Assembly (NCBI GenBank): GCA_050084985.1
Contig: JBITNC010000002.1
Location: 22,940,001 to 23,004,000, forward strand
Origin: Nageia nagi
Lineage: Eukaryota > Pinophyta
Direction: 5' to 3'
Length of the DNA stretch: 64,000 nt
The notes under the pieces are model-generated. The model did no database searches, was not told where the DNA came from, and worked only from the letters and a program-made list of their open reading frames with translations. Both the position numbers and the translations under genes were made by a program. Below are positions 35,598 to 47,340 of this stretch, one piece after another; the stretch's first letter is position 1; the number at the start of each line of letters is the position of its first letter.

Positions 35598-35602
35598 TAA
35601 AG

Positions 35603-37590
35603 AAGACTGCCAATTAGTTTCCTAAAAGATGTAGCATCTACCAACTGAGAGTTGGAGCTATGAGTTAGAGTGCTTCTAGAAAAGATTGGAATCGCAATAG
35701 ATTTGCACTCCTCCATTTCAAAATTTTACAATATATATGAGATATACTTGGGTTAACTAAGGTAAGTACAATCTTTGTATTGGTATACTTGCATACCAAG
35801 GTAGTAATGAAAGAGATCAAAATCAGTCATTTCAAATATTTTTTTAAGTTTGAATATGCATTCTTGAATGATTTTATGATTATTTCCTCTAATCAAAATA
35901 TCATTCACATATAGAAAAATGAAGAGCAAGTATTTTCCTTGATTGAACACATATAGATTTGAATCGAAGAAGCATTTAGAGAATCCAATATCCATAAAGT
36001 ACTTCGAAATATTTTTATACCAAGCTCTAGGTACTTGCTTAAGTCCATACAAGGACTTCTTTAACTTACACATAAAGGTCTCTTTACCTTCCACAACAAA
36101 CCCTTCTGGTTGATTCATGTATATTTTCACATCTAATTCCCTATTGATAAAAGCACTCTTGACATCAAGTTGATAAACTTTTCATCCCTAAGCTGCTGAA
36201 AGAGATAAGATCAACCTGATTACGAGTATCTTTACCACTAGAGAAAAAGTTTTCTCACAATCAACTCTATATTTTTGAGAAAAACCCTTGGCTATTATCC
36301 TTGCCTTGTATTTCTCAATTTTTCCAACTAATTATATTTGATCTTGTAAATACACTTATTGTTAATCACATTTCGTTCATTGGGATAGGAGATCAAGTTC
36401 CAAATTTGAATTTTCATTAGAGCCTCAAACTCAAATTTCATGGCTTCCATCCAACATTCATGCTTTGAAGCTTCCTTGAATTGGAAAATAAATATTTATT
36501 TAAGGTTATACTTCTCATTATCCTTTATGTTGGGGAATTTTGCTCCTAAGATTACTTATCTACATTTATATCCAACTAGTTAGGTGCAACAAATGAGTCA
36601 TCAAGATCATCTAGGTCCTCACAAGAAGTAGATTCCTCACGAAGTTCATTGAACTTTACATCCCTCAAGATGAACACTTCTCTAAAGGAAGAAAAGTAGA
36701 GCTTGTAGCCTCTATGTTGATAGTCATAGACCATAAAAATGCATTTTTTAGATCTCTTGTCTAGTTTTTTTCTTTTATCAAAAACGATGAAGACATAGGC
36801 ATCACAATCCAAAACCCTAAGGTGATATATGTTATGTTTCTTCCCATCCATACCTCATACTATGTTTTACCTTCAACTACTTTCATAGGGAACCTATTTA
36901 GGATGTAGATCATAATGTTCAGAACCTCACCCCATAATAAACTAAGGAGATTTCTCAACATGCACCTAGCTATTTCCTGAATGGTTTTATTTTTTATTTC
37001 AATAACATTATTTTATTAAGGGATGTAAAGGATCATAAACTGCCTGTTGATCTTTTATTTAGCACAATAGTCATTGAACTCATTGTTATTATATTCACTT
37101 CCATTGTTAGATATTGATATCTTGACTTTGAAGTCAATTTGAGTTTCAAATAAGGCTTTGAAATATTTGAACCTATCAAAAGTTCAATCCTTATGTTCGA
37201 GTAGATAACCAAATGTTATCCTACTAAATTCATCAATGAAGGTCAAGACATAAGATGCTCCCCCAAGAGACTTAGTCTAAATTAGACCTATCAAATATAA
37301 ATCCACAAGTTGAAGAGGTTGTGTTTCCCTTATTACCTTATCTTTTTTAAAGTTTTACCTATTTATCTTGCCTAGGATGCAATTCTCATAAAGACCAATT
37401 GTGGATGATATCTAAGGCAAACCTTTCATAAGTTCTTAACTTTTCATGACTTGAATGCTTTTATGGTTAAGATATCCTAATCGATGGTGCCAAAGATTTT
37501 GCCTAGAGCAAAAATTTATAGCAAAGCACTTTTTTGTTGGCATTTAATCTATAATGTAGAAATCATCTTTCATTGATCCTTTCACCAATG
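35603..37590 (-). pseudogene. Copia-B integrase and reverse transcriptase
   Basis: On the minus strand, integrase occupies about 37590-36570, with a degraded zinc domain and core and LRVLDCDAYVF near 36820. RT follows at about 36510-35603: an open stretch at 36130-35753 has MNQPEGFVVEGKETFMCKLK and SLYGLKQVPRAWYKN, and the catalytic motif near 35905 reads LYVNDILI (YVDD with the first aspartate as Asn). The frame breaks off at the nested insertion and resumes at 28754. Many stops. Confidence 0.85.
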
Positions 37591-37599
37591 TGGCAAGTC

Positions 37600-38796
37600 C
37601 CTTCTTCATGCACTAGGAGTGTGATTTAAACTCGAATAAGTATCCTTTCATGGTAACTTGAATTATGAAAAAAAGGTTCATACCAAGTTTTAGCACATAG
37701 AGCATATTTTCATGAACCTTTCCATGTAACAACATACTCCCAATCCCTTGGACTTTAAGGATTGAATTTTCACCTATCATAATTACATCCTTTCTATAGT
37801 TATGAAAGTTTTCAAACCTAATCGTTTCAAAATGCATGTGATTCATGCACCCAGATTCAATAATCCAATCATTCGAGACTATGTGAGACTTGGAGTAAAG
37901 ATCATAAATAAAAGCATTTTTATTATTCTTCTTCTTTACTTTGAAGTTGTTTGATTTTGTAGTTTTATTAACACCTTGTTCTTTTTTTTTCTTGTAACAA
38001 TTTCATTTCTTGTGATCATAGATGCCATAGAAATTATAATTGCCATCAAATTTGGCTTTGGCTTTAGATCTTCTAAACTTGTTATGCTCATTCTCTTATT
38101 TATTTCCATCCTTTGTCAAAGCATGGGAAGATTTCTTTTGGTTTTTTAACTTCTTTTTGAAGTGAGTCTTCATTGGTCCTACCACTATAGAATGCTCCTT
38201 AGGAGTGGACATCAACAACTTTTTGTTGAGAGTTTTCTCATGTTTCAATAAGCCTTGAAAGATTTTCCAAGGAGTAGACTTCTTTTTCATCTAACCTCAT
38301 TTCAATGACTATCACGAAGTAATTGAATTTAGTAGAGAGGCTTTGAAGGATGATGAACACCATAAACTCATTGTTGATCCAGTTACAACCACACCTTACA
38401 AGTTGGGTCGTAAGATCAATAATTATGTTCAAGTATATTGCAACACTTTTATTTTCCTCTTGATGTGATTACAACAATTTTTGGAGAATAGTGAACCTCT
38501 AGGAGAATTTGGAGTTGAGATATATTTTTTTCAGTTTATCTAAAGCTTCCTTTGTGTAGTTTGAAGAAGAGATCATGAGAAGGACTTCATTTTAAATTGC
38601 ACGAAAGATCATAGAGGTTTTTGAGCTCATTATTTATGTTGTAAGCCTCAAGTGCCTTCTCATATGTTGGAGCAACTTGGTTTTCATTTATCATTTTCCA
38701 CAGATTTCATCCTTGAAGCTTTGCTTTCATCTTAGGTTCCCAAATACTATAGTTGGAATTGTTTAGTATGTTTTTGAGTGAAAAGGAGTCTCCCAT
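37600..38796 (-). pseudogene. Copia-B gag and protease
   Basis: The minus-strand ATG at 38796 opens MGDSFSLKNILNNSNYSIW, the copia gag start. Open pieces at 38432-38096 hold the UBN2-type core (FMVFIILQSLSTKFNYFVIV). The zinc knuckle near 38040-38000 is degraded by a stop and a cysteine loss. Protease near 37880-37850 reads WIIESGCMNHMHF, with the catalytic DSG as ESG, and continues in an open frame to 37613 (GIGSMLLHGKVHENMLYVLK). Confidence 0.85.
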
Positions 38797-39193
38797 TTGT
38801 TACCAAAAAATATGAAAGTGTTAACCAATGTAAGCATGTTAAATTTGTGAATCAAAATTAATCAATCATACATGTTGAGTTTGTTCAATTTAATCAATCA
38901 TACATGTTGAATTTGTTCAAATTAATCAATCATACATGTTGAATTTTAACCAAAGGTAATCAATAAGGCATGCATAAATTGTTAACCAATTTCACATGTG
39001 CAAAATATTTTCAATCTCATCAAATCACATGTCCCATACATCCAATATTTTGTCATAACCAAGTAACATTATTGTATAGAGGATAGAGTTAATGGTTTTT
39101 TCTTTTTTAAAATTAGGCTTTCATCTAGTGCATACATGTAGCACTTGATGATGAAATTGAAGTCATGATGGAGCCCAAGTCCTACCAATTCTA
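38797..39193 (-). mobile_element. Copia-B leader, part next to gag
   Basis: This is the minus-oriented leader tail, interrupted at 39193 by Copia-E and continuing at 47835. The pieces line up with the intact leader tail of Copia-A (about 7840-7860), where the insertion point falls inside AGTTGAGGATTGGTAG. Confidence 0.8.
38859..38954 (+). repeat. 32-bp tandem repeat, 3 copies
   Basis: TAATCAATCATACATGTTGA begins at 38859, 38891 and 38923, each followed by (A/G)TTTGTTCAA or a variant. It lies in the Copia-B leader upstream of gag and is not present in the other copies. Confidence 0.9.
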
Positions 39194-39694
39194 TGTTGGA
39201 ATGTATAATGCATTATTGTAAAGGTTTTGTAATAATATTCTATATAAATTCATTAATACTTAAAGGTATCATTTGATACCTTAAGTATGTAAGTGAATAT
39301 GATAATGTAACTTGTCTCACACTCCATGTCATGAACATGCCTTTTGGGTAAAAGGATGTGCATGCCATGCTATTGTACATTGGATAAAAGGGTGATCCAA
39401 AGAGGGATTTTGGCCTTATATAGAAGGCTTACTCTTTGTGATGATACATCAATTTGTGGAGTAAAGTTATGTTATAAGATAATGGTTAGGAGAAAAGATT
39501 AGAAGGATTGTAAGAGAGTTGTATTTGTGATTGAAGTAAATATCTAGTTAGTGGATGTACTCCTAGTTGGAGGAACCACTTACATCTTGTGTTATCTTTG
39601 TGAGATTGCTTTGTGTGATAGTTAGATGTGAATTGAGAGCTTTTATGTGATCTTGGTAGTTTAAGATTGTTCATTTTATAGTTCAATTCTCTCA
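39194..39694 (+). repeat. 5' LTR of Copia-E
   Basis: 501 bp, from TGTTGGAATG to CTCTCA. The TATA region reads CCTTATATAGAAGG instead of CCTATAAATAGAAGG. The U3 hairpin lies near 39258-39292. The PBS TGATATCAAAGC follows at 39697-39708, two mismatches from the canonical initiator-Met tRNA site. Confidence 0.92.
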
Positions 39695-39708
39695 TTTGAT
39701 ATCAAAGC

Positions 39709-42577
39709 CACTTGAAGGCCTCTTTTTTTCACATCCTTGGTGTGGAAGCTCTTCTTAAACATCTTGAAGGTATTCAACTCAAAGGTCTTTCACTTTTGAT
39801 TTTGAGGTCTTGTTAAGGTAACCTTAATAAATTCCTTAAAATTCCTTCCCTATTTTTTGGATTATCTCATATGATTCTAACATGTTCTTTGTTATGAGTT
39901 AATCCATTTTATTCAAGAAAATATACTTACATACTATTGCCTTTTTTTACTAAAACTATTTTTTTAAGTAATTACAATTTTTTGATAATTTATCTATATG
40001 GAAACAATATGTTATATTTAAAATATATATATATATATATATACATACAATTTATTTTAATATACATTTCTTTTCTTACACAAAGAAATTGTAGAAATTA
40101 CAAAATAATCTTTTCATTTTGTATATTAAAATATAGGTTGCATTTATCTTTTTATATATTTTTAGATATAATAAAAAAAGGGTGGGGAGGCACTAGTAAA
40201 ACATTTGTAATATTTTTATTCAAATCAAAATTTAACTTTAGCCATAGCCTATGAGGCCCTTTGCTTCTTTAAAGAGGATCCTCCATCAGCTGGCTGTTGC
40301 TATGGTGCCTCTTGTTCATTGGGTTTATTTGCCTCTGTTTAATTTTTTTTTATGGTTCAAAACCTGCTCAGTCACCTCAAACGTAGGTCCTTTGAACCCT
40401 ACTGCATCCAGCTCTCGAACCGACCATGTTTAGATCTTCTATAGGAGGGGATGGCCCTTTTGACTTCTCCATTGCTCTTCCTCGTGGCATAGCCTCCTTC
40501 TGTGCATAGTCTAATTCAGCCTCCTTCTGTGCATGCTCCTTCGCAAGTTTATCGTGAGACTTAAAAAAAAATGGGGGCAAAGGACGCTCTCTTCCAAACT
40601 TGCCATCTCCCAACCTCGTCGACCGTGACTAGTTGACCAAAATTTTACTTTTAAAATTTTTCCCTATGTAACCTCATTTTTTTATTGTTATTTAAAAAAA
40701 AAAGGTTCTCTCTCTCAAATTTTTTTCAAATATGATCCAATAGTTATTGGGCATTTAATTTGTCTTTACTTGCAAGTTTTTGTTTTTTAGGAGCATTAAT
40801 TAATGTATACTTGTTTACTTACAAGCCTTTTTTTACTAAATGCATTTAGAAGTACTTATACTCCACCCTTTAAAAATTTTGCAATGATGATACTTTAGAG
40901 TATGTAGATGGTCAAACATACATCATTACCTCTTAAATGCTATCCTATTTTTTAGAAAAATGTAACAAATAAAGATATTTTTTGGAGTATAATTTTATTT
41001 GTCTTAAATTATCTTCTAAGTATGGCAATTTACTTAGACAAAATGATAATTATTAATGTAAACATGGCAATTTTTGATAAGTATCTTTTGATAATTGCCT
41101 AAAATTTTATAAGAAGATGATTTTTTTTTAAATTAGCCATGCTATTTGTTAAGTAAAAAGAATATTTTTTTACAAAAAAAATATTATACTTGAAAGATTT
41201 TTAGCATGAAATTTCCTTAGTTATATTTTTTTAAGGTAAAACTAGTATACTGCCTTAAGGGATTTTTTTTTTAAGTAATGAAGGGGAGTTTGTAGAAACT
41301 TTACTTAAATTATTTATCTAGATATTACATGCTTATTACTTAAATATTTTTAAGTTAATGGTATATGCATAGTACTTAACTTTTAATGTATGCTTAAGAT
41401 TAGTACTTATGCTTAGATTTATTTTTTAAATTAATGTTGCATGCTTAGGACTTATTTTTTTAAGTTAATGTTGCATGCTTAAGACTTAATTCCTTAAGTT
41501 AAGAGATGTATGTTGAGTATTTATCCTTCATGCAAAGACTTATGCAAATTTTTGGAATTAATACATTCTTATGCTTAAGTATTTCTCATTTTTTTTGCAA
41601 AATTAACTTGTGCAAAATTAAGAATGATGTAAAGATGTTCTTTAGGGGTTGGTAAACAAAATCCATTGAACACTTAAGTTTCAAAATTTTGAATGGATGA
41701 TATTTTACTTATGCTCTTTTACTTCATGTTTCATATTTTGATTTCTTTGCTTATGCAAATAAAAAAAATGCAAATCTTTAGGGGTTGGTAAACAAAATCC
41801 ATTGAACACTTAAGTTTCAAAATTTTGAATGGATGATATTTTACTTATGCTCTTTTACTTCATGTTTCATATTTTGATTTCTTTGCTTATGCAAATAAAA
41901 AAAATGCAAACATTGAAATGAGCAACTCCTTAAAATGAACACATCCGCACATACATTTTGCAACATGACTTATTTGGGGAGCCATGAGGTGAGGACAGAT
42001 GGATTGGAGCCTTTAAGTTCGATGATCCAAATGGTAAAAAGTCTATTTTTCTCAATTACCCTTAAGTCCTTTGTTGGTTTAGACATAACTCTATTAGATG
42101 CACAAGCATGTGTGTAGTGATACCACATATTCGCACATCCATTCAAGGATTATCCTGATAACCTAAGAGGAAAACTTGAAACCTAATAAAGATTAATAAC
42201 TTGGTCGATCCAATAAATATTAAAACTTTAGAAAATAGCTAGTACTTCTTCTTATGAGAGTATATTGCTACCCAAGGGGAACTAGTAGAGGATTAATAGG
42301 ACCTCACTTTCTCTTTTATGGGCATCTAGGTGAAGGCTTAATTTTAGATAAGAAAATAAGTCTCAACAATGTCACTCTATATCTATGATTTTTGAGATGA
42401 AAAATATATTTGGGTACATGGGTTATTATTTGAATTGTAAAACATTTGTACTTGTGAATCAAATCAAGCATATATTTAATGTTAAATGTAACATGTATTA
42501 TTTACTTGGTTAAAACCTAACATTTAATGTTATTTATTGAAACCACATGCTTATTATTTCATATTCTTATGTAGCAA
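39709..42577 (+). mobile_element. leader of Copia-E
   Basis: It parallels the Copia-A leader: an AT-rich start with an (AT)n run at 40021-40043, a GC-richer block at 40245-40625 with GCCTCCTTCTGTGCAT repeats, an AT-rich part at 40630-41630 rich in TGCTTAG/TTTTTAAGTTAATG, a tandem duplication at 41640-41911, and the conserved tail. In the GC-richer block the longest frame (40613-40377, 78 residues) is antisense and basic, with AKEHAQKEAELDYAQKEA. I recognise no domain. Confidence 0.7.
41640..41911 (+). repeat. 136-bp tandem duplication, essentially perfect
   Basis: The unit from CTTTAGGGGTTGGTAAAC to AAAAAAAATGCAAA occurs at 41640-41775 and 41776-41911. By eye only the last base differs. This contrasts with the strong divergence between the two LTRs of the same element. 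Confidence 0.93.
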
Positions 42578-43545
42578 ATGAGAGAATCCTTTTTACCTAA
42601 ACACATTCTTGATAGTTCCAACCATGGGATTTAAAAACCACAGATGAGAGCTGAATTGCAAGCAAGGAAGCTTTGGTAAATAATGAATAAAAACTTTATA
42701 CCTCCTACAGATGAAAAAGTGCTAGAGGCTTACAACATGAAGAATGAGTTAGCAACTCCCATGATTTACCATGCAATTTTAGATGATATGCTCCTAATGA
42801 TTTTCTCTTCAACCTCAACAAGGGAAGCTTGGGATAAGCTTAAGTAAATCTACTTTGGTTCAAACTTTTTCAGAAGGTTTACCATTCTTCAAAAGTTACT
42901 TCAATCTCGTCAAGGGGAAGATGAAAATATGGTTATATGCTTGAATAAAATCATTGACCTAAGAACCCAACTTATTTCTTATGAGTACAATTAGATCAAT
43001 GATGAGTTCATGGTCATCATTCTTTAAAGCCTTTCTTCAAAATTTGAAAACTTTATGATAGTTATGGAAATAAGGTTTAATGATGAAGAAGAAGTCTTCT
43101 CCCTTGAGAACCTTTCAAGGAACCTATTGAAGCATGAAGAAACTCTTAATAATAAAGTGATGATTTCTTCTTCTAATGATAATAACATTACTCTTGGAGT
43201 AACCAAAACTTTTTTCAAGAAAAAGTTCAACCATCAAAAGAAATCTTATCCTTCTTCCTTCAAAAGGTATGGAAAAGAGGTAATGGCTACAACAGCAGTA
43301 AGAATAATAGAAACAACAACCACAGTAGTAAAAATAATGGCAACAACAACCATTTCAAATAAAAGAATAAAAAAAGTAAAGTAAATAATCTATATCCTAA
43401 GAAACATTTTGATGGTAATTGTAATTATTGTGGCATTCAAGGTCATAAAGAAGTTGATTGCTACAAAAAGAAAAGAGAAGAAAAGAATAAAGGTAATAGA
43501 AATGTAAATAACTTCAAAAGAAAGAATAATATTCATGCTAATTTT
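42578..43545 (+). pseudogene. Copia-E gag
   Basis: ATG 42578 opens MRESFLPKHILDSSNHGI with a stop right after. The longest open part is 43055-43384. The zinc knuckle at about 43419-43463 is intact (CNYCGIQGHKEVDC, pattern CX2CX4HX4C), the only intact one among the copies here, although its frame differs from that of the open stretch before it. Confidence 0.85.
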
Positions 43546-46535
43546 GTTGTGGTGCTCTACTCCATGTCTCGCTCTTTTTCATCTGAATAGATTGTTGATT
43601 CTAGTTGCACTAATCACCTATGCTTTGAAAAAGAAAAATTTGAGAACTTTCACAAGTATAGAAAAGATGCGATTGTTATAGGTGATAACTTTACCCTTGA
43701 AGTATAAGGAATTAGGAGTATGTTAATTCACGAAAAGGTTTTTGAAAATATTTTCTATGTTCTTAAGTTAAGGATGAACCTTCTCTCTCTGATCCAAGTT
43801 GCTAGAAAAGGGTACTCTTTTGAATTTAACTCTCAATCCTAGTACATTAAAAAAGGACTTACCACTTTGGTTAAAGGATATGTGAAAGATAACCTCTACA
43901 TTATGGATCAAGTTCCATCAAAGATGTGTCTTGCTTCTAGTGTGTGTTCTAAAGATAATCTTTGACACCATTGTTTAAGGCACTTTAACCATAACAATAT
44001 TCAAGTTATGAAAGACCAAGAACTTGTGGAAGGTTTGCCTTCAATTTCTCTTTCAATTGGTCTATGCGAGAAATGCATTCTTGGTAAGATGCATAAAAAG
44101 AAGTTTGAAAAATGTAAGGCAATAAGAGCATCTCAACCTCTTCAACTTATGCATTTAGATTTGATGGGTCCATTTCAGACTAAATCACTTGGAGGAGCAT
44201 CTTACATCGTAACTTTCATTGATGATTTTAGTAGGATGACCTTTAGGTATTTACTTGAGCATAAAGATCAAACCTTTGAGAGTTTTAAAGTTTTTAAGGC
44301 CATTATTAAAAATCATACTAATATTAAAATCAAGCTGTTGAGATCAGATAATGGGAGAGAATATAATAGTAATGAGTTCAATGATTATTATGTTAAGTAT
44401 GAAATCAAGAGGTAATTTATGATTTCTTACACTCCTCAATAGAACGATGTTGCCAAAAAAAATAGGATAATTATAGAGATGGCTAGATGCATATTGGGTA
44501 ATCTTCCTAATTTCTTATGGGGTGAAACTATGAGCACTGCTATTTACACCTTGAATAGGTGTCCCATAAAAGTTATTCAAAGTAAAAATCCTTTTGAAGC
44601 ATGGTTAGGAAGAAAACCTAACATTTCTCACCTTAGGGTGTTTGGTTGTGAAGCATTCTCCTACATTATTTTTGAGAAAAAGAAAAAGTTATATAAAAGA
44701 GCTAAAAATGCATCTTTGTGAGTTATGACAGTTAGCATAGAGGCTACAGGCTCTACTCTCCATCCTATAAAGTCATATTTATTTCAAAAAATGTAAAGTT
44801 CAATGAACTTTCTAAAAAATCTACTTCTAATGAGGATGTTGATGATCTAAAGGACTCTTCAGTTGCACCTAGCTGGTTAGATATTGATCTAAATAAGTTA
44901 TCTTAGGAATAAAATTCTCCAACATAAAGGGTTACAAGGAGCATGACCTTGAATAAATTCTTATTTTCCAAGATTGATAATAAGCATGAGCCCTCAACCT
45001 TTAAAGAAGCTTCGAAACACGAGTGTTGGATGGAAGTCATGAAAGTGGAGTATGAGATGCTTATAAAAAATAAAACTTGAGACTTGGTTCCTTATCCCAA
45101 TAAAAAGAATGTGATTGGTAATAAATAGATCTACAAGGTCAAGTTCAATTCAGTTAGAGATATTAAAAAATACAAGGTAAGGTTAGTAGCTAAAGGTTTT
45201 GCTTAGAAATACAATGTAGATTATGAGAAAACCTTTGCTCCTATGGTAAAGATGTCTACTAAAAGAGTTATCTTTGCTCTTTTTACAACTCAAAGATGGA
45301 AAGTTTTTCAACTTGATGTCAAGAGTGCATTTATCAATGGTGAATTAGATGTGAAAATCTTCATGAATTAACCAGAAGGATTTATTATGAAAGGAAAAGA
45401 GTCCTTTGTGTGTAAGCTAAAGAAGTCATTATGTGGACTTAAGCAAGCACCACAAGCTTCATACAAGAAGATTTTAAGCTACTTTATATACATTGGTTTC
45501 TTCAAGTATTTTTCTAACTTCGATTTATATGTGCTCAATCAAGAAAAAGACATGGTCCTGATTTTCCTTTATGTGGATGATCTTTTGATTACTAAAAATA
45601 ATGATAAAATCATTCAAGAGTGCATATATAAACTTAAAGTAACATTTGAAATGATTGATCTTGGTCTCTTACACTACTATCTTAGAATGTAAGTGTATTA
45701 ATATAAGGATTGTACTTACCTCAATTAATCTAAGTATATATCAGACATCTTGCAAAAGTTTGGAATATAAAAATGCAGATATGCTACGATCTCAATCTCT
45801 CCTAAAATTATTATTTCTCTAAGCTTCAACTTTCAGTTAGCTAATGTTACAGCTTACAAATAATTAATTGGTAATCTTTTGTATTTGACTATATCTTGGC
45901 CAAGTATTACCTTTGTAATGAATTTAATGATACGATTCATGTAGAAATCATATGTTGAGCACCTCAATGTTGTTAAACAAATTTTGAGGTATGTTACAGG
46001 GACTAAATATCTTGCTCTCAAGTATTCTAAGTTGACCTCATTTGTTCTCTCTAGATTCTCATATTCTAACTATGGAGGAGATAGAGATGATAGGAAATCA
46101 ACCTCTGTGTATGTGTTTAGCATTGGTTCAGGTGCTATCTTTTGGGCTTCCAAGAAGTAGCCTACTATTTCTATTTCCACCACAGGAGTTGAATACCATA
46201 CCATGCTTATTGTAGCCTAGGAAGCCATTTGGCTAGGGCATCTTCTAAAAGAAATTGGATATGAGCAAGGTGGCTCATCTTTGATCTCTTCAAATAATCA
46301 ATCGCTTATTTCTTTGGCTAAGAATCTTGTGTTCCATCAGAGAATAAAATATATAGAAATCCATGCCCATTTTATCAGGGAGAAGGTTCTTAATGGCATC
46401 ATACACTTGAAGTATTATCCATCCACCTTGAACTCTACTGATTTATTCACCAAGCCCCTCTCAGAAGCTCAATTATGTAAGCTTAGAGATGCTATCAGGT
46501 TGATGAAGTTACCCTTAAAGGGGAATGAAATTTAA
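43546..46535 (+). pseudogene. Copia-E pol (protease, integrase, RT, RNase H)
   Basis: Protease near 43590 reads IVDSSCTNHLCFEKEK, with DSG as DSS. Integrase: zinc domain HHCLRHFNH...CEKC (43968-44080), core DLMGPFQTKS and TFIDDFSRMTF (44158-44240), and RSDNGREYNS (44341-44370). The third acidic position is lost, since AERKNR reads AKKNR near 44450. RT: GLKQAPQASYKK (45435-45470) and the intact catalytic motif FLYVDDLLI (45568-45594). RNase H: YGGDRDDRKSTSVYVFSIGS (46072-46130), then NQSLISLAKNLVFHQR. The frame ends LPLKGNEI, stop at 46533-46535. At least eight stops or frameshifts are present. Confidence 0.9.
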
Positions 46536-47340
46536 ATTCTTATGTTGAATTCATATTTGTGATGATAACTTTACCCCTAAAAGGATTTTATGTTGTATAG
46601 TGTTGATTTTGTTGTACACCTTCATATTAAGTTCGCTCTACATGAGGAACTTATTGTACAAACTGGCCAATTTAGCACTATTTAGTTATCCATGTGTGAG
46701 AAACTCTTATGTGTCTTTTGACATTATTCAGTTATCCATATGTGAGAAACTCATATGTGCATGCTCTATTTTGGTCAATCTAGCAATGTTCAGTTATCCA
46801 TATGTAAGGAACTCTTATGTGTCTTTTGGTATTATTTAGTTATCCATATGTGAGAAACTCGTATGTGTATGCTCTATTTTGTAATGATAATCAACACATA
46901 TTTTATATACAATAAGTGACTATAAATTTTTGGCATGGCATCTTCGTGATGATTTATAGTGCACCATTGATCAGTTCATGATGGAATTTGTGTGATTCAT
47001 CTATCCTTGATGAGATAAATATGTTGCATCTAATTTATCTTGTTATTTGAGCTACTTATGACTTACAGATTCCTTTGATATTATAGGTTATTTACCTTAG
47101 GTATGCAAGCTCTTAGAGACTCTTCATGACTTCCAGTTGGATGACTACTTCATATACATTGAAATCGATTATGGTTAATGATTGTATTTGGCAAAGTAAT
47201 GAGTTTCAAATTATATCTTTCTTACTTCATAAATATGTAAAATTTCTCATCTCTGTTGTATCTATTTGGAGGAGAACTCTCTTACTTTCTTTTCTTCTAT
47301 TCTTTTACTTGTTCTATCCCAATATTGCATTAGGAGGGAG
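46536..47340 (+). mobile_element. Copia-E 3' UTR and polypurine tract
   Basis: It carries four copies of a repeat with core AGTTATCCATATGTGAGAAA (about 46683, 46731, 46791, 46839). Odd and even copies are more alike, so a ~108-bp unit was duplicated. It ends with a pyrimidine-rich stretch and the purine tract TAGGAGGGAG at 47331-47340. The small open frames here are repeat-derived. Confidence 0.8.

Larger units (their letters stand above)
28755..35602 (-). mobile_element. nested composite insertion in Copia-B, TSD TAAAG
   Basis: TAAAG at 28755-28759 and 35598-35602 flanks a segment that starts TGAGAG (28760) and ends CCAACA (35597), the LTR termini of a minus-oriented copia element (Copia-C). 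Removing the segment and one TSD copy rejoins the Copia-B RT frame in phase. Inside are a minus 3' LTR and polypurine tract (28760-29320), a short minus leader piece (29330-29620), an almost complete plus-oriented copia body (Copia-D, about 29661-35312), and a truncated minus 5' LTR (35317-35597). So Copia-C lost its coding part and Copia-D came in, or the interior was inverted. Confidence 0.88.

Noticed and set aside
38859-38954. Regular short repeats that might suggest a CRISPR-like array
   Set aside because: Units are directly adjacent with no unique spacers, lie in a plant retrotransposon leader, and have no cas genes nearby.
40021-40254. Ile/Tyr-rich plus-strand frame at the (AT)n run
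   Set aside because: Low-complexity AT microsatellite translation inside the Copia-E leader; no protein support.
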